Positions 30,997-44,635 of a stretch of DNA of 64,000 bases are shown here, one piece after another (within the stretch, counting starts at the first letter, position 1; each line of letters opens with the position of its first letter). The notes below the pieces were generated by a model. The model searched no databases, was not told the origin of the DNA, and saw nothing but the letters and a program-made list of their open reading frames with translations. Made by a program: the position numbers and the translations under genes. The DNA comes from Gymnothorax reevesii (lineage: Eukaryota; Chordata; Actinopteri; Anguilliformes; Muraenidae), in NCBI GenBank assembly GCA_029721435.1, contig CM056576.1:71813876-71877875 (forward strand), given 5' to 3'.

Positions 30997-32084
30997 GCAT
31001 TTGCTGCCCTGTTTATGAACTGGATTACGTTCACTGGATTTTGGCTTTGGCTTCGTCTCTGATATTTCTGTGCCCGTGTACCGAATCTGCTTTGCCCGAC
31101 TCTAAGTTTTGTGTTTGCTACCCCGTTTATGGATTGGATTTTGACGACTGGATTTTGATTTTGGATTGTGGACTCTGTACCGTTGTTTACTGCCCTCCAG
31201 GGGTTTCCACCCCAGATCCAATAGAGAACAAGTTGACTTGATTTTTACGGTCTCGCTTCTGGTTCCTGAAATTATACCGAAACACTTTGGGCTCTAATTT
31301 CTTCGCGCAGCGCAGGATGGCGTAGCTTGACGCAGCCTACGCAGTGGTAATTTCGTCCGGCCCCCGCAGTGGTAATTTCGTGAGGTGCAACACTGTGTGT
31401 AGCCTTTGGTAGACGAACGTGCGCCAAGATGGGTGTGGCAGCGTAGTAAGGGGAGGTGTCACAAATTCATCAAGACGCAGTGACAATTTCGTAGAAAAAG
31501 TCTTCGCTGCAGCTGCGCAGAAAGCTCACCAGCTCCAAACTGGTTTACTTACTGTGCAGTAGTAATTTGGCTGACCAGCTCAGAGTGCGCACACGTCACC
31601 AAAACCTCACAGGCAGGTTTCCAGAATGTCAGGTGCATTTCAATACAGTAAATAATTACAGCAACCACTGTTTAATGTAACTCTCTGAATCAGCACATAA
31701 ATTATAGTATTTATATTGATTGTCCTGATGTAAGATCAAAGGCGGTAGGCAAGCGTAATGGAAACTCTTCCGTTGAAGATAGACAACAGTTTTTTTTGGT
31801 CTTTCTTTTGAAAATTAGTCAGATGGATCGAACAGGTTCACGGTTTATTTCCACAGCAGAAATAAAATAGTCCCTGTCGTCAGTGAGCAAATCAGCTCCA
31901 TGACCACTGACAGTGTGAATAAATAATCGCATGCACGATGAACACTGTCTGACACGAAATGCAGAATACTCCATGTCCGGCAGCCAGCAAAAAGTAAAAG
32001 TATTGATATGAGAACAGATTTATAACGAAATAAAGAATAACAAGTGCCTGCCACTAACATGGCAGTATTCGCCGCCGCCTAAAT
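30997..32084. other. Non-coding, with repeat copy at 31020-31115
   Basis: 31020-31115 is the partner of 26575-26690. GCAGTGGTAATTTCGT occurs twice at about 31340-31380. No gene seen. Confidence 0.5.
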
Positions 32085-32173
32085 TTTGTGTGTCCGTACC
32101 AATGTACGTACAGGCGGATGGACGGAGCCCAATGCTATATCCCCGCTTCCTGCTGATTACGCGTCGGGGGATA
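32085..32173 (-). repeat. GC-edged dispersed repeat unit, copy 2
   Basis: CGGAGCCCAATGCTATATCC is the reverse complement of the core of the unit at 1197-1274. Confidence 0.6.
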
Positions 32174-35100
32174 AAAATATATCACCAACAAACAGAACAT
32201 CCAAAAAAGACGACCCGCAAAAAAATAAATCGCAGTGTTCATTGGATGTTCTATTGATAAAATGTTTCCATTTATTCTGTATTTCCTTATCAATCTGTTC
32301 TAATCATCTTTTTTTTTTTTTTTTTGGCTGTCAGACAGGGAGTTATATTGAAAGCATCCGACTGTCGGACACGGAGATATATTACAGTGTAAAACCCTGT
32401 CCGACTTTCGGACACGTAGACACAGTGTTCGAAAAATTTGTTTTGCGTCCAGTGTGCAAGCAGCTTAATACTTGGCTACTATTATTGTCACTTAGGTTTT
32501 ATTGTTTTTAGTAGGGGAAAGGAATACAGCCTGATTGCTATGATCTCGTACTGAGTTAAGATCACATTTTGAAAATAAATGTGTAATGTATCTTGCATTG
32601 TTGTCCATGCATGTTAATCCCAAGATTTTAAGCAGCAACAGGGTGTAATAATAGGAACACACTATCCATCGTTTCTCTTCCCAATGATGCAGGCAGAACA
32701 AATAAATAAACAACCGTCAAATTTCATTCCAACTTAATAAGTTTGAATGATCTAATGTTGTTTCATTTTGAAATCCCATTCAAGTTCGCAAATGGTAATA
32801 ATTCGTGAATGCCCTAGCTAGCCAGCTAACTCATATTCGTAATGCTTAATATACACGTAAGCGGTGCAGAAAACATGCCTGAAGCAGCAAAGTAAAATGC
32901 AACATTAACGCATCACGCAGATATAAGACAGAGGCTTCTATATTCCAACACATTAAAGGTGAGGAGAGGAGCTCATTTGATTGGTGAAGATTTGACTCAG
33001 CTGTGTTATACCCAAACACTCCTTCTTTGCCACTTGCACTGAAAGGCGGGACCAAGGCGGGACAGAGGAGTACTTGCGCCAGGCTGCACTGGGCACGAAA
33101 TTGCAACATACGCCTGGACACACCCCGTTGGCGCGGTGCATCCCCCATTCACCAATGATGTTATGCAACAGAAACTCAGTGTCTTAAGTTGCTATTTCTT
33201 ATGGAATTATTTTGATCATTCTTCGCCTAAAAGGTTAATATCTTGAAAAAATAACTATAAGCCCCCTTAATGAATTGAAAAAGTGGCTCAAGATGGATGA
33301 TGTACAGGGAGGATGCTAAGGGAAGTCCCTCCCTGACACCGGATTTGATTACAAACTGGGCTAAAGGTCAACAACCAATCTGGCCAAAATGTCATTTACA
33401 GATATCAACCCAGCACAAGAGGGGGTTAGGTAAGTTAACCTTCTCTTGCACCCTCTTCAAGCACACATGACTTGCCCTGGACAAGACTGGGAAGCCATAC
33501 GAGGGACATGTGCTCCCCGAGGTGTATTATAAAATTTCTCACTAGGAGTAAGTTATCTTTTAACAAATAACATTATAAGTAGGTTTTATGTTGGAGAGTG
33601 GGCATGAAGTGGTGTCCATCCACAGCCAGACCCCCAGTAGGTAAAGTTAGAGGGGAACTAGGGGCTGCTACAGATGTACTGCTGGTTCAGATAGTCACTC
33701 CTGTTGTCAGGGAAAAAAGGGATGTGGGCATCCAGTGGCCCAGGGCGTTAACAGTCTCACAGGATAGAGCTTTTGTACAGGAATAGCCTTATGAATTCCA
33801 CTTTGGCATAACAGCTATGTTTGTCGTACACCAGACCACAGTAAATGGCTAAATTACAACTGCCCATTCCAGGGCACGCCTAGTCAACCACCATGTGCAG
33901 AACCAATACCACAAAACATCAGATAACACTTTGTCATCCATGTCCTGGCAGAGTTCCACAATATGTCTAAAATTTGTTGCCAAAATTTCACGTATCTGCT
34001 TAATGACACGTCAGGTGGCATGTGTGCTGAAGCCAGCTGTCACATCCCAATAAGGACACTGTTTCCTCAATAACAGGATATGGTCAGTTTTTGTAATTTT
34101 AAAAATACGCACAAACAGTGCATAAAAGAGACCACAGCTTCTCTGTGTGAAATATGCTTCACAACCCAGTTCCAGGCATTTTATTACTTCCCCTTTTCAT
34201 CCTTTAAAAAATGATTTTTTTGCCCTTGTGAAGCTGTTTTTCCTGGCCAGTAAAACAGGAATGTTTAGTCTGATGAATCAATTCTTTTCAAAGAGAAAAA
34301 TGAGGGGGAAAAAGCATCAGTTTGTGCACTGACCAAACATGCATGCATACAAAAGCAAGCACATACACTGAGAAAGCAAAGACCTAAGAGCTAAGGCTAC
34401 GTCTCCCGGAAATGAAATGCGCTATCATCACTTTTCGGATTTACGCCAGAGAAAATCTGACAGATAAATGGATCACAAAGTTTTGACAATGTTCTGGTGG
34501 ATTAGATACAGCGGTAGAGCCAACTTGAAATGAGAGGACATAGGTCCCATGAAAGAGGCCCAGAATATACCGTATCATGAAAGAGCAAAATTTTCTAAAC
34601 TGTAATATGCTTTATGTGAGCACATCAAATTATACCATACAGGATATTTGCTTGGTCAGTAAAACAATGAAGGACTTGGACTTCTAGTTCAGGCATGTCA
34701 ACCATGAACCTGGCTACCCTTTTATTGTCCTACCACTTAGACTGTGTGAACATCAAGCTCCAGGATATAATCTGTACATGCTCCCTGTCTGCTCCCGTGA
34801 TATACTTTTATTCTATTTATTTTTTTAACAAACACAATGCATATGCGTGCATTTCTTTCATTATGTGAAGAAAAAATATCCATGTATTTTTGAGAATAAC
34901 TCATTAGTATTTTCACATTGTAATTGAACAGCAATTTTGCTTTGTAATGCCTTTGTTTGGAAAACAAGTGCCTACATCAATTGTACCGTTGCCCAATGAA
35001 ACTGTAGTGGTTTGTCTTTTTATTTTCCACTTTCAGTCAACCCTTTTTAATTTTAATCTTTTCGCTTTATCTCATGATTTCTCATGAAATTTATCTCATA

Positions 35101-35186
35101 AAAATCCATGGGATGCCCCAAACAGTGACATGTTAAAACCCCAAGAGTTTCCCCCCCAAAAAAAACATTACAACTAAATGACTGCT
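32174..35186. other. Intergenic, no gene seen
   Basis: AT-rich non-coding DNA with a T-run at 32311-32326. Several short frames show no family pattern. Confidence 0.5.
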
Positions 35187-35560
35187 GTTATGACTCGAAA
35201 ATCACAACAAAGAGAACCAGCAGTGACAACTTAAACACTTTTATTCTTCACTGATTGGGTCTAAAAATATCTATAAGTAATCTACTGTGTAATCTTATGA
35301 AAACACTCTTACGCAACTATGTAACTCTGATGGAAAAACAAAAAACTTAAACTGACCAAAATCACAGTCTAGGAACATTCTGGAAAGATCTACAAGAGTC
35401 CCGGGTGATCCAGCCCCCTCCAGGCAAGAAGATGCCAAAAACCTCTAGAAAGCACTAGCCTATTTCATTACAAACAAGTGATATTGCATCAGATCATGTT
35501 TTTCTACAGCACACCACCAGAGGGTGCTAAATGATGAACAAAATAAACAAATAGCTGACC
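35187..35560 (-). mobile_element. Possible degenerate solo LTR
   Basis: It begins TGTTATGACTC, has TTTTATTC at 35238 (AATAAA-type on the minus strand) and ends near ACACCACCAGAGGGTGCT, which recalls the start of the Gmr1-type LTRs (CCACTARATGGCAGT). Boundaries and a target duplication were not found, so the call is weak. Confidence 0.3.
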
Positions 35561-38228
35561 AGTAAAGCAGCAGAAGCAGTTTCCAACAAATCTCCATTTA
35601 CAAATGATATACAGTGCTGTACATAAAATACTCCTACGTAACACTGCATAATTTATTTATTTTGGATATACATTCACTCTGGTGTTCCGATTACCATTTA
35701 ATTTGTGAAAGATAATAAAAACCACATTGGGTAGTGAAGAGAGGTGAAATTAGGGGATTTAAAGTCAGAATCTAACATTTAATATCAATACACAACACTG
35801 GATTGTAGATGCAAAATAAATTCAGTTGGTGTCAGGGGCGTCCTGAGGATCCAATTCAGGCCGGGAGACTACCAAGCAAGCAGGCCACTGAAGTGTTGCG
35901 GTGGATGCAAAGCGCGCGCGGCTAAAAATTCGTGGGGGTTTTTCTTCAAAAAAAGACGACTTTAGGCAGCATTTAGACTTTTCATAGCAACTACAACAAC
36001 ACTATTAGACTGACAGCCACACAACAACACTCTATTAAACACAACCATGACGACAGCTCCACACAGTCCTCCATACCATACCAGTTTTGTTTTCTCTAAC
36101 CTCTTCTCTACATCATACTGTGTCCTTTTGTCCTATTTTATATAATGTGCAGAATTACACAAAAACATGTTTGTATTATTTTGTCAGCAAATCGTTTATA
36201 TGTCAGGCCAGCTTACAATAGCTAAAAAGAATACCAATATTGAATATAATACTATTGTATTGGCTGTCCTAAAAGTCGATGGATGACGTCATTACCTAAT
36301 TTGCATAATACACCTAGTGCATGTGTTTTGGAGCTGCCGTGTGTTTTTTTTTTATCGCTTAGTTTGGCATAGAAATCAGCCTTGCAATATATGCAGTATG
36401 CCCGAGTATCATCCGTATAAACTGCTTCAACCTGCCTTTGAATTCAGGGTTTGATTCCCACTCCTTTCTGTACTTTTGACTGTACAGTTTAGACTGAGCC
36501 ATGTTAAGCTAGAGGTTTAGCTTGTGTCACGGAGAAATGCAAACTGGTCATGGGTGAAAAAGGTGAGAAGGGCGCACAGACACACGGCGCGAACGGAAAC
36601 GTAAATTTCATAGTCTGCGTTATAGAAACATGCATCACCAGAGGCATCTTGAATAGAATACTGTACAAGATGACTTACCATACACATCTCTTTTTTATTG
36701 AGACGACAATTCAAAACAACTATAACTTATGCACAGGTCCTTTTTCTTTCTTTTTGGCCTGGACAATGATCACATGCTCTTTTTACCATGAATACCAAAA
36801 TCTAAATCAACAAGCTATGCACATGTCATTTTTTGTTTTGGCTTGGACAAAGATCACATCCCCTGTCAGTGACAACAGGTAGGCTACAGTATAGGCTACA
36901 CTCACTCTCCGATCATGTGCTTGATACAACACAATGTATATCACCACATGTAAGCTAACTCTTCAAAAGCAGTAAACGGTAACATGGAAAGTCACTTTTT
37001 AATAGGCACACCTTATGCATTTTTTCATGCCTTTATCAACCTACATTAAACTTAACTAAGTTCCATACTTCTCTAATTTCATTGATCATACTGGCTAAAT
37101 CATTTACACAATTGTTTTAAAATAACCACAAAAAGCTATAGCTATTGATAATTTATTATTATTTTAATTCAAGAAAACGAGATGTGCTTTGCTCATCAGG
37201 GCGAGGTCTAAGCAATACCACCCATCGCCACATGGCGGAGAGTCGTGACTAATTATAAAATACGTGACTGAGACGGTAGGCCTATTTAGCTTTTTATCTG
37301 TTCCCAAAAACGAGTCTTCCTCAAAATTATAAATGCAAGAGAGATGGCCTGCGACCTATTTACGTTAAAGCTACTCTTAAAAGAGTTGTTGAAGAGACAG
37401 GCTTGCTCGTCTAGCTAAAACTTTCTCAAACATCACATCGGTAGACCTACTGTGCAGTTCATTTGATAGGCCAGGATAACGTTATGCGAGGCGGTCAAAT
37501 ATCGAGGAATAAATTCAATTTTACAGATTAGTTAATTTACCCTCATGGCAACGTTCTGTTTCACTTTAACAGCAGCCTGTTGTAGGCTATACAATGGTCT
37601 GTTATCAAGAAATGTCACAGTAAAATGTTGGGAAGTGAATGGAGCATTCTACAGGATTATAAAGAGCCGTGTAGCCTATTAATGGCAAAATGAATTACGA
37701 ACAGCACAGTAGGCACGAACGAAACCAGCGCAAATTCCAAGTGCAGGAATTAATCTAACGACAACATTGACGTCTGATTTATGAAGCTGTTCATAGGCTA
37801 TCACTTTAAGAAATGTATAACTGTATCGTTTATGCCTTACCTTGCCGCAGGTTCTAATTTTCACAATGGAGACCTTGAGCTGATTTCTTTTGTGGGTAAA
37901 TTGCTTCAGGCTGGCACCATTAGAAAAAAAACTAGAATGAGAGTTTATAAAGAAACTCTGAGTTTGTATGTGACAGCACAGATCACTGTGTAATGTGATG
38001 TTTATTTTTGCATTGTCCTGCAATCTGCTGTACAAAAGGTTCAAAGTGTCTTCCTTATTGATAGGCAAGTATGATAAACCATGATGACTGGCCATTGCAT
38101 GGTCGAAGTGATCAGGACATATTTATGGGTTAAATTAGTTGTCAAGCTACATCATTCGTATATAGCATTATATAAGTTATTTGGATGATGATAATCGTTA
38201 TTGTTGTCAGTAATGGTTCAGGTTTGTA
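35561..38228. other. Intergenic, no gene seen
   Basis: Non-coding. TTGGCCTGGACAATGATCAC near 36753 has a diverged partner near 36838. No supported gene. Confidence 0.5.
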
Positions 38229-39815
38229 CAACCCCTGAAATAGTTCTGAAATAGTTGGGACAAAGTGTAAATTGTGAATAAAATCAAAACGGAATGACTT
38301 TCAAATCACACCAGCCAGTATTTTATTCACAATAGTACAGAGATAACAGAGGAAATGTTGAAACTGAGAATTTTTACAATTTTATCCACAAAATTAGCTT
38401 AATTCAAATTTGATGGCTGTTACAGGTCTCAAAAAAGTTGGGACGGGGGCCTATTTACCATAGTGTAGCATACCGTCTTCTTTTTAACACAGAGTGGAGG
38501 CGTCTGGGCATTGAGGAGTCAAGTTTCTTGAGTTTAGCAATTGGAATTTGATCCCACTCTTGTTTAATACAGGCTTCCTGCTGCTGGAAGCTTTTGGGTC
38601 TCATTTGACGGACTTGTCTTTTTATTATGCGCCAAATATTCTCAATCTGCGAAAGACCAGGACTGCAGGCAGGCCAGTTCAGCACAGGGTCTCTTCTACT
38701 ACGAAGCCATGCTATTGTAATCGCTGCAGTATGTTTTTTTCCATTGTCCTGCTGAAAAACACAGGGCCTTCTCTGGAATAGATGTCATCTGAAGGGGAGC
38801 AAATGTTGCACTAAAACCTTTATATACCTTTCAGCATTCATGGTACTTTTTAAAACATGCAAGTGTCCCACACCATATGCACTAATGCATCCCCATACCA
38901 TCAGAGATGCTGGCTTTTGAACTGAGTGCTGATAACTGGAGGGGTGGTCTTTCTCCTCTTTAGCCCGGAGGACACGACGCCCATGATCTCCATCAAGAAT
39001 GTCAAATTTGTACCACAGGACACTTTGCTACAGTCCATTTTAAATGAGCCTTGGCCCACAGAACACGGTACTTCTGGATCATGCTCAACAATGGCTTCCT
39101 TTTTGCATGATAGAGTTTTAGGTGGCATCTGTAGATGACATGGAGGACTGTGTTTACAGACAGTGGTTTCTTAAAGTATTCCTGGGCCCATTTAGTAATG
39201 TCAATGACAGAATCATGCTGGTGAGTGACACGGTGGCGTCTTAGGCCCCAAAGATCATGGGCATCCAGTAAAAGTCTTCGGCTTTGTCCCTTATGCACAG
39301 AGATTTTTCCAGTTTCTCTGAATCTTTTGATGTTTTGCGCTGTAGATGATGAGACCTTCAAAGCCTTTGCAATTTGATGTTGAGGAACATTGTTTTTTAA
39401 AGTATTCCACAAGTTTTTTTTTTTACATGAGCCTTCACAGGTTGGCGAGCCTCTGGCCATCTTTACTTCTGAGACTCAGCCTCTCTAAGACATCCCTTTT
39501 ATAGCCAATCATGTTACACACCTGATGCCAGTTACCTTAATTACTTGCTAAATGTTCTTTTCTGATTCCCTTATATATTAATAGCTTTTTCAGCCCTTTT
39601 TTGCCTGTGTCCCAACTTTTTTAAGACCTGTTGCAGCCAGAAAAATTGAAATGAGCTCATTTTGTGGGTAAAAATGTGAAATTTCTCAGTTTCAACATTT
39701 GAAATGTTCTTTATGTTCCATTATGTATAACATTGGCTCATGTGATCTGAAAGTCATTGCATTTTGATTTTATTCACAATTACACTTTGTCCCAACTATT
39801 TCGGAATGGGAGTTG
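38229..39815 (-). mobile_element. Tc1-like DNA transposon with TIRs
   Basis: About 80-bp terminal inverted repeats with AAATAGTTGGGACAAAGTGT near both ends enclose a minus-strand transposase. The element is flanked by TA at 38227-38228 and 39816-39817, the Tc1/mariner target duplication. The full length is about 1.59 kb, the normal size for an autonomous Tc1-like element. Confidence 0.92.
38455..39460 (-). pseudogene. Tc1-like transposase, frameshifted
   Basis: The minus-strand N-terminal part (39460-39002) has NNVPQHQIAKALKVSSSTAQ and a second helix-turn-helix, the paired DNA-binding domain. The catalytic part continues in other frames, with [20 protein letters not shown] near 38900-38840. 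The C-terminal frame (38685-38455) has NWPACSPGLSQIENIWRIIK, which contains the third catalytic acidic residue (E). Several frameshifts and stops between 39000 and 38690 make it inactive. The enzyme would cut and paste the element at TA sites. Confidence 0.88.
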
Positions 39816-40581
39816 TATTCGTTAATTATCTATACACTGGTTTTTCATGGCTATTGATGCAGTAATATCATTATCGACATGTTATTATTCACAGCCTAAG
39901 ATTGTAATACAACTATTATTTATCTAAGTCTAACGATACATGGCAGACATTTATAATCAATCTGTTGCTTTTATCAATATTGTAGAACAGACATTGCTAA
40001 AAGATGTATTATTATTATTATTACTTTATAATTGGTTTCCTGACTGGCAGCATCACCACCTTGTAAAGCAGCTGCAGTAATTGAGAGGCACAGGGTTCAT
40101 TAGGTGGTGCAGTCAGCCCAGCGAGTTATTGGTGCTGTATTGCCCAACCTGATGGACTTAAACCATTTGAAGTGAGGACCCCTGTGAGTGTGAGGTCGAC
40201 CACCGTGCTGCCCTACTGACTAAGATGAATGATGGGCAACCAAATCTCACTGCTTTGAACGACATGTGGATCTGATGAATCACAAAACTTGAACAATTTG
40301 ATTATTATGTATGTATTATTATAGATGTATGATTTTTGTTTGTATTATTTTTGGTGTTAACAATAATACTAGTACTATTTTTGATTATTATCATATTATG
40401 GAAATATTAATTATGATATTCATATGATACAGAACCCTCCCCAGGAATGCAAAGTGTTTTTTTATAGTTTCTACGATGATAATGATATGATGAATATTAT
40501 TGATATTCTAATCACCAAATAAAAATAATCAAGTATGGTTGACTGTTCATTTTTTGTGTCGACGCAGATTTCATTGCAAAG
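39816..40581. other. Intergenic, no gene seen
   Basis: AT-rich with TTATTA runs (40010-40022). No gene. Confidence 0.5.
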
Positions 40582-41110
40582 TGAACAAGTCGACATGGTC
40601 TACAACATCCCCCGCCAATCGTGCACTTCTCATTTTTGAACTCAATCAAGGCCTTTATGGTCTGAAGCTACACACCAAATTTGGTTACTGTATCTGTAGT
40701 AGTTTCTGAGTAAAGCTGTCCCCTTTATCTCGGACGGACGGACGGACGCACACACGGACGGACGGACGAACGGAGGTCAAACCTATATCCCCCTCCCACT
40801 TCGTGTTGGCGGGGGATAATAATGTGTTACTCTCGCCGATTCTGGCTTGGTTTCGGGTCTCTCACATTGTTTTTATCCCCCGCCAACACGAAGTGGGAGG
40901 GGGATATAGGTTTGACCTCCGTCCGTCCGTCCGTCCGTGCGTGCGTCCGTCCGTCCATCCGAGATAAAGGGGACAGCTTTACTCAGAAACTACTACAGAT
41001 ACGGTAACCAAATTTGGTGTGTAGCTTCAGACCATAAAGGCCTTGATCGAGTTCGAAAATGAGAAGCGCACGATTGGCGGGGGATGTTGTAGACCATGTC
41101 GACTTGTTCA
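40582..41110. repeat. Large palindrome, two 238-bp arms
   Basis: The left arm (40582-40819) and right arm (40873-41110) are reverse complements with roughly eight mismatches, separated by a 53-bp spacer. Each arm contains a unit edged by ATCCCCCGCCAA and TTGGCGGGGGAT, and a (TCCG)n tract. No coding sequence is seen. It may be two head-to-head copies of a MITE-like unit or a foldback element. Confidence 0.95.
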
Positions 41111-41957
41111 TTCTAGAGCTGGAAATTGGAAATTTCCAGCAGCTCATTGAGACGAGTGTTATTTTCAAAATAATACGGATGATTAGTTTACCAATTTACA
41201 GTTCTTTCTAGATCGGTTGCTTATTTTAAGGCGCTATCACAGATTATCAGTCAACATTCCAATCATATATGGCCTGCGTCGTGTTAGAGATGACCCGGAT
41301 TCTCGCTGTTCAACAGTGATAATTTAATTTCGTCCATTTCGGAAGTTCAAAATATCATTTCAGAGGCAAATGCTTTTATAACTTCGTGTTAAATGGAGTA
41401 GCCTAAGTGACGCAGTATGAGTGAGATCGCGCTGATGGTTAGCGAGCCAGAGTCTGTGCATACGACCATTGCCAAATGTTGCTACAGATCATTAAATGCT
41501 GATATAGATACTGTGTCCTCCGTCCCTCTTGCATTGTTCTTGCTAGCTGTTCGGACTATTCTTATTGGATAGGAATCGCAAATCTGGCCATTTTTCATTA
41601 CCCATGCGATTGTAATATGACTCGTGATCGCTGTAATCCTCATAATTATACGGTGTTCTTTGGTGGCTTCTGTGAGTGCTGAGCGCCTCCCGATAGATTT
41701 AGCTTTTAGAGCTCAGATGATGGAAAAAATGCTACGGGTCTGACAGAAACCTGAAATCGGTTTGCTAATTTTTTGGACATAAAAATGGCCATTCTGTTAA
41801 GAGTAAGAGTATTTCATGCATGACTGATTTATAAACTGTACAGCTGACGATGTTTATACCCTACTGCTATATTCTGAATGCACATGGCAGCGATATTGGT
41901 CAACTGCATAGAAAATTTCAATTTCCGATGTTGAAATGAATGTTAACAAAGCATTCT
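41111..41957. other. Intergenic, no gene seen
   Basis: Non-coding; nothing recognised. Confidence 0.5.
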
Positions 41958-43145
41958 GCCTGTTTATATTTAGCGGACAAATGTTCGCGTCGACGCAAAT
42001 TTTACATAGAATTTACATAGCAGGTGCGGTCCGCTTGCAAGCCATCTGGGCTTTCTGGGCTTTCACCGACTTTTTAAAAGATGGTGTAACGTGTTATATT
42101 GTCTTCTGTGTCTAGTTGGCTCCATCTAGCATTTTGTTTTACCTAGCTGGACATAGCTGAGCATTTTTCTGGTCATTTTTGTTGTATATAATTATTTCGT
42201 TATAAGTGTGTAGCTAGCATGCTAGCTAGCTACATGGAACTCCGTGCTGTGACACGGAGCCTCAGATAATCGCGATACATTTTCATAAAACAATATGCCA
42301 GCTGGCTTGAAATAATTATGTTTCCTAATTGAATGAGATTTGTTTGTTGTGAAGTTACGATTCAATTTGTGCTTTGATTGCTATTTGCTTTGCATTATTC
42401 CGCATACTTTGGCTGCATACTGCCCGTTTATAGTTAGCGGACAAAGCGATCGCGTTGATGCGGATCTTGCATGGAACTGTACACAGCAGATGCGGTCTGC
42501 TTGTCAGCCATTCTGGGCTTGCTGGAATCGCCGATTTTTTAAAAAGATGGTATAACGTATTATATTGTCTTCTGTGTCTAGGCAGCTCGGTCCTGCTTTT
42601 TGTTTTACCAAGCTGGACATAGCTAAGCATTTTTGTGGTCATTTATGCAGTATAAATCAATTTGACTTATAGTACAAGGCGAGTTAGCTAGCTGTTAGCT
42701 AGCTGCCCGGGATAAACTACGCCATGCCTGTGGGATCAGCGCAATGGTCGTCGATCCTCGTATTACAATGGAGGCCGCTGCGGCTCGTAGGCCTATTTGC
42801 TTGATGCCTGAGGAGCCTGGATTGTCATGTATTATATTGTTTTCTATGTCTGCTTGGGTGATCTTATTAATTTTTTTTTTTTGCGAAATGAACATTACGT
42901 AGAATTTCTGTGAACGTTCATGCTGTATGTGATTATTTCGTTATAAGTATGTAGCTAGCAAGCTACATGGAGCTCCGTGTTGTGACACGGAGCGCTGCGA
43001 ACCATAATCGCAAAGCATTTTCATAAAACAATATGCTAGTTTGCATAAGATAATTATGTTTCATAATTGTATGACATCTGTCTGTTGTGATGTTACGAAT
43101 AAATTTGTGGTTTGATGGCTATTTAATTTGTATTATTCAGCATAT
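41958..43145 (+). repeat. Degenerate segmental duplications
   Basis: Copy A (41958-42420) and copy B (42421-about 42826) share TTAGCGGACAAA, GCAGATGCGGTC-like and TATATTGTCTTCTGTGTCTA, spaced about 465 bp. A third partial copy (about 42827-43145) repeats the second half of A, including TTATTTCGTTATAAGT and CCGTG-TGTGACACGGAGC, offset by 740 bp. Between copies identity is roughly 75-85 percent by eye. GCTAGCTAGC palindromic clusters occur in copies A and B. Function unknown. Confidence 0.8.
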
Positions 43146-44635
43146 TTTCTCTCGCATCGGAAGCAAAACAAGATGGCGCCGTTTCAATTTTGTCCCGATC
43201 CTGTTTAGCTAATTGGAAAAGTGAGCGAGTGTGGTTGTGCAAGAACGCCTCGCTCCCATTGAAAATGAATGGGCTCCATTCATTGTCTATGGGAATTTTT
43301 TCATTTTAAATTGCTAATGATTAATAAACTATAATTAATACCGATATGATTTTGAATAGCAACGACCTGCACATAGTAGAATAATTTGGTATGCAGGTTG
43401 TATGGGTAGTATGAAAACTGTAGGAGGAGTTCGTGTTTACAAAATGGGAAGAAAGAGAATAAAAATAATAATAATTTGAAAGATCCTGAGAAATAACAAA
43501 TGTTTGCATGCTTCACATGCAAACTAATTAGGAAGAAGGGGGCGCCTTGTAAATTGCCGCTTCAATTAGAGCATCTCGTCAGTCATTTGCTCTCACGAGA
43601 CGAGTGTAATGTAGGTCTATGTAGTTTTCTGCGGTCCACTGTTCTGCTCGCTCGGTTGCTCGCTAACCCCCCTCCTCGGATCTGCGCGAGTTGCGTACAT
43701 AGCCCATTTCGAAAGAGTTTGCATGCCTGACAGTTATTTATTAAGATAAAAAAATCACATTAATCCTGCCGTGACTGTAAACCAACACTGGGAAACAGCG
43801 GCGGGTTCGCATGTGCGATTCATTTGCAGTTTAGACATGGAGGGGTAAGCATGTCCTGCTCCGACTCCTGCTAAGTGATGCGGCTGCGAGAGGACTGGGT
43901 CGCCAGTGAGTGTTCTGTGACGGGGGACAGGCCGACGGTAGCACCCGCTGCATGTCGAGAGTAGTAACGATTAAAGTTGCTAAGTTGGCAACGCTGGACG
44001 CGTCTCTCTCACTCATCCCCCCTCCTCTCGCAGACTGCTCAATGTGCTTCTCTACACTTCCAGTGTTTTGGCTGTGTAGAGCCGGGGCATAAAGCAACTA
44101 ACCAGTCACAACACGAGTCCTTTAAAAGAAAACCGGTGGTCGCTGTAATTTCGATCAATCCTACCCTCTGATCAGAGTTCATGTTGGCTACGTGTGCACT
44201 ATGCAGTGAGGGGGCGTGTTCTCTGTCAACATGGTGCTGCCAGCGCTGCTGCTGTTGCAACGAGTGTGTGTTGTCCGCCTGGAAACAGGGGGTCAGTGGC
44301 TGCATTTTATTTATTGGCAGCCAGGCAGACCAATAAGGACACAGGCCACCGGGAAAAGTCCAGACCGTCCAGATGGGCCTGCACGCGCCTGGTTGGTGTA
44401 GTTTGTTTCCCGTAAGGCGGCTTGGTTATGTAGAAAGCGCGACTATCTATAGCGCGCACATCTGGTTTTCGATTCAGCAGGTCGCCCGTCACGGAAACGC
44501 CCGACCACACGCCCTACGTCACCCGTGGATCACTGATAAGCGACCCTCCCTCCCACTCCTCACCACACTGTATCCTACACGCATTTCCACAGTACTTCAC
44601 ATGCATGCACTATGGCTGCCACAGCTTAAAACATA
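43146..44635. other. Non-coding, possible 5' region of the P2X7-like gene
   Basis: No supported gene. A frame at 44045-44110 looks like a zinc knuckle but lacks the last cysteine. The stretch before 44637 may hold upstream exons that I cannot identify. Confidence 0.45.

Noticed and set aside
36550..36882. 110-codon plus-strand frame
   Set aside because: Low-complexity and partly an internal duplication; no family pattern.
44040..44110. Zinc-knuckle-like frame CFGCVEPGHKATN
   Set aside because: The last cysteine of CCHC is absent and no other Gag motif is nearby.
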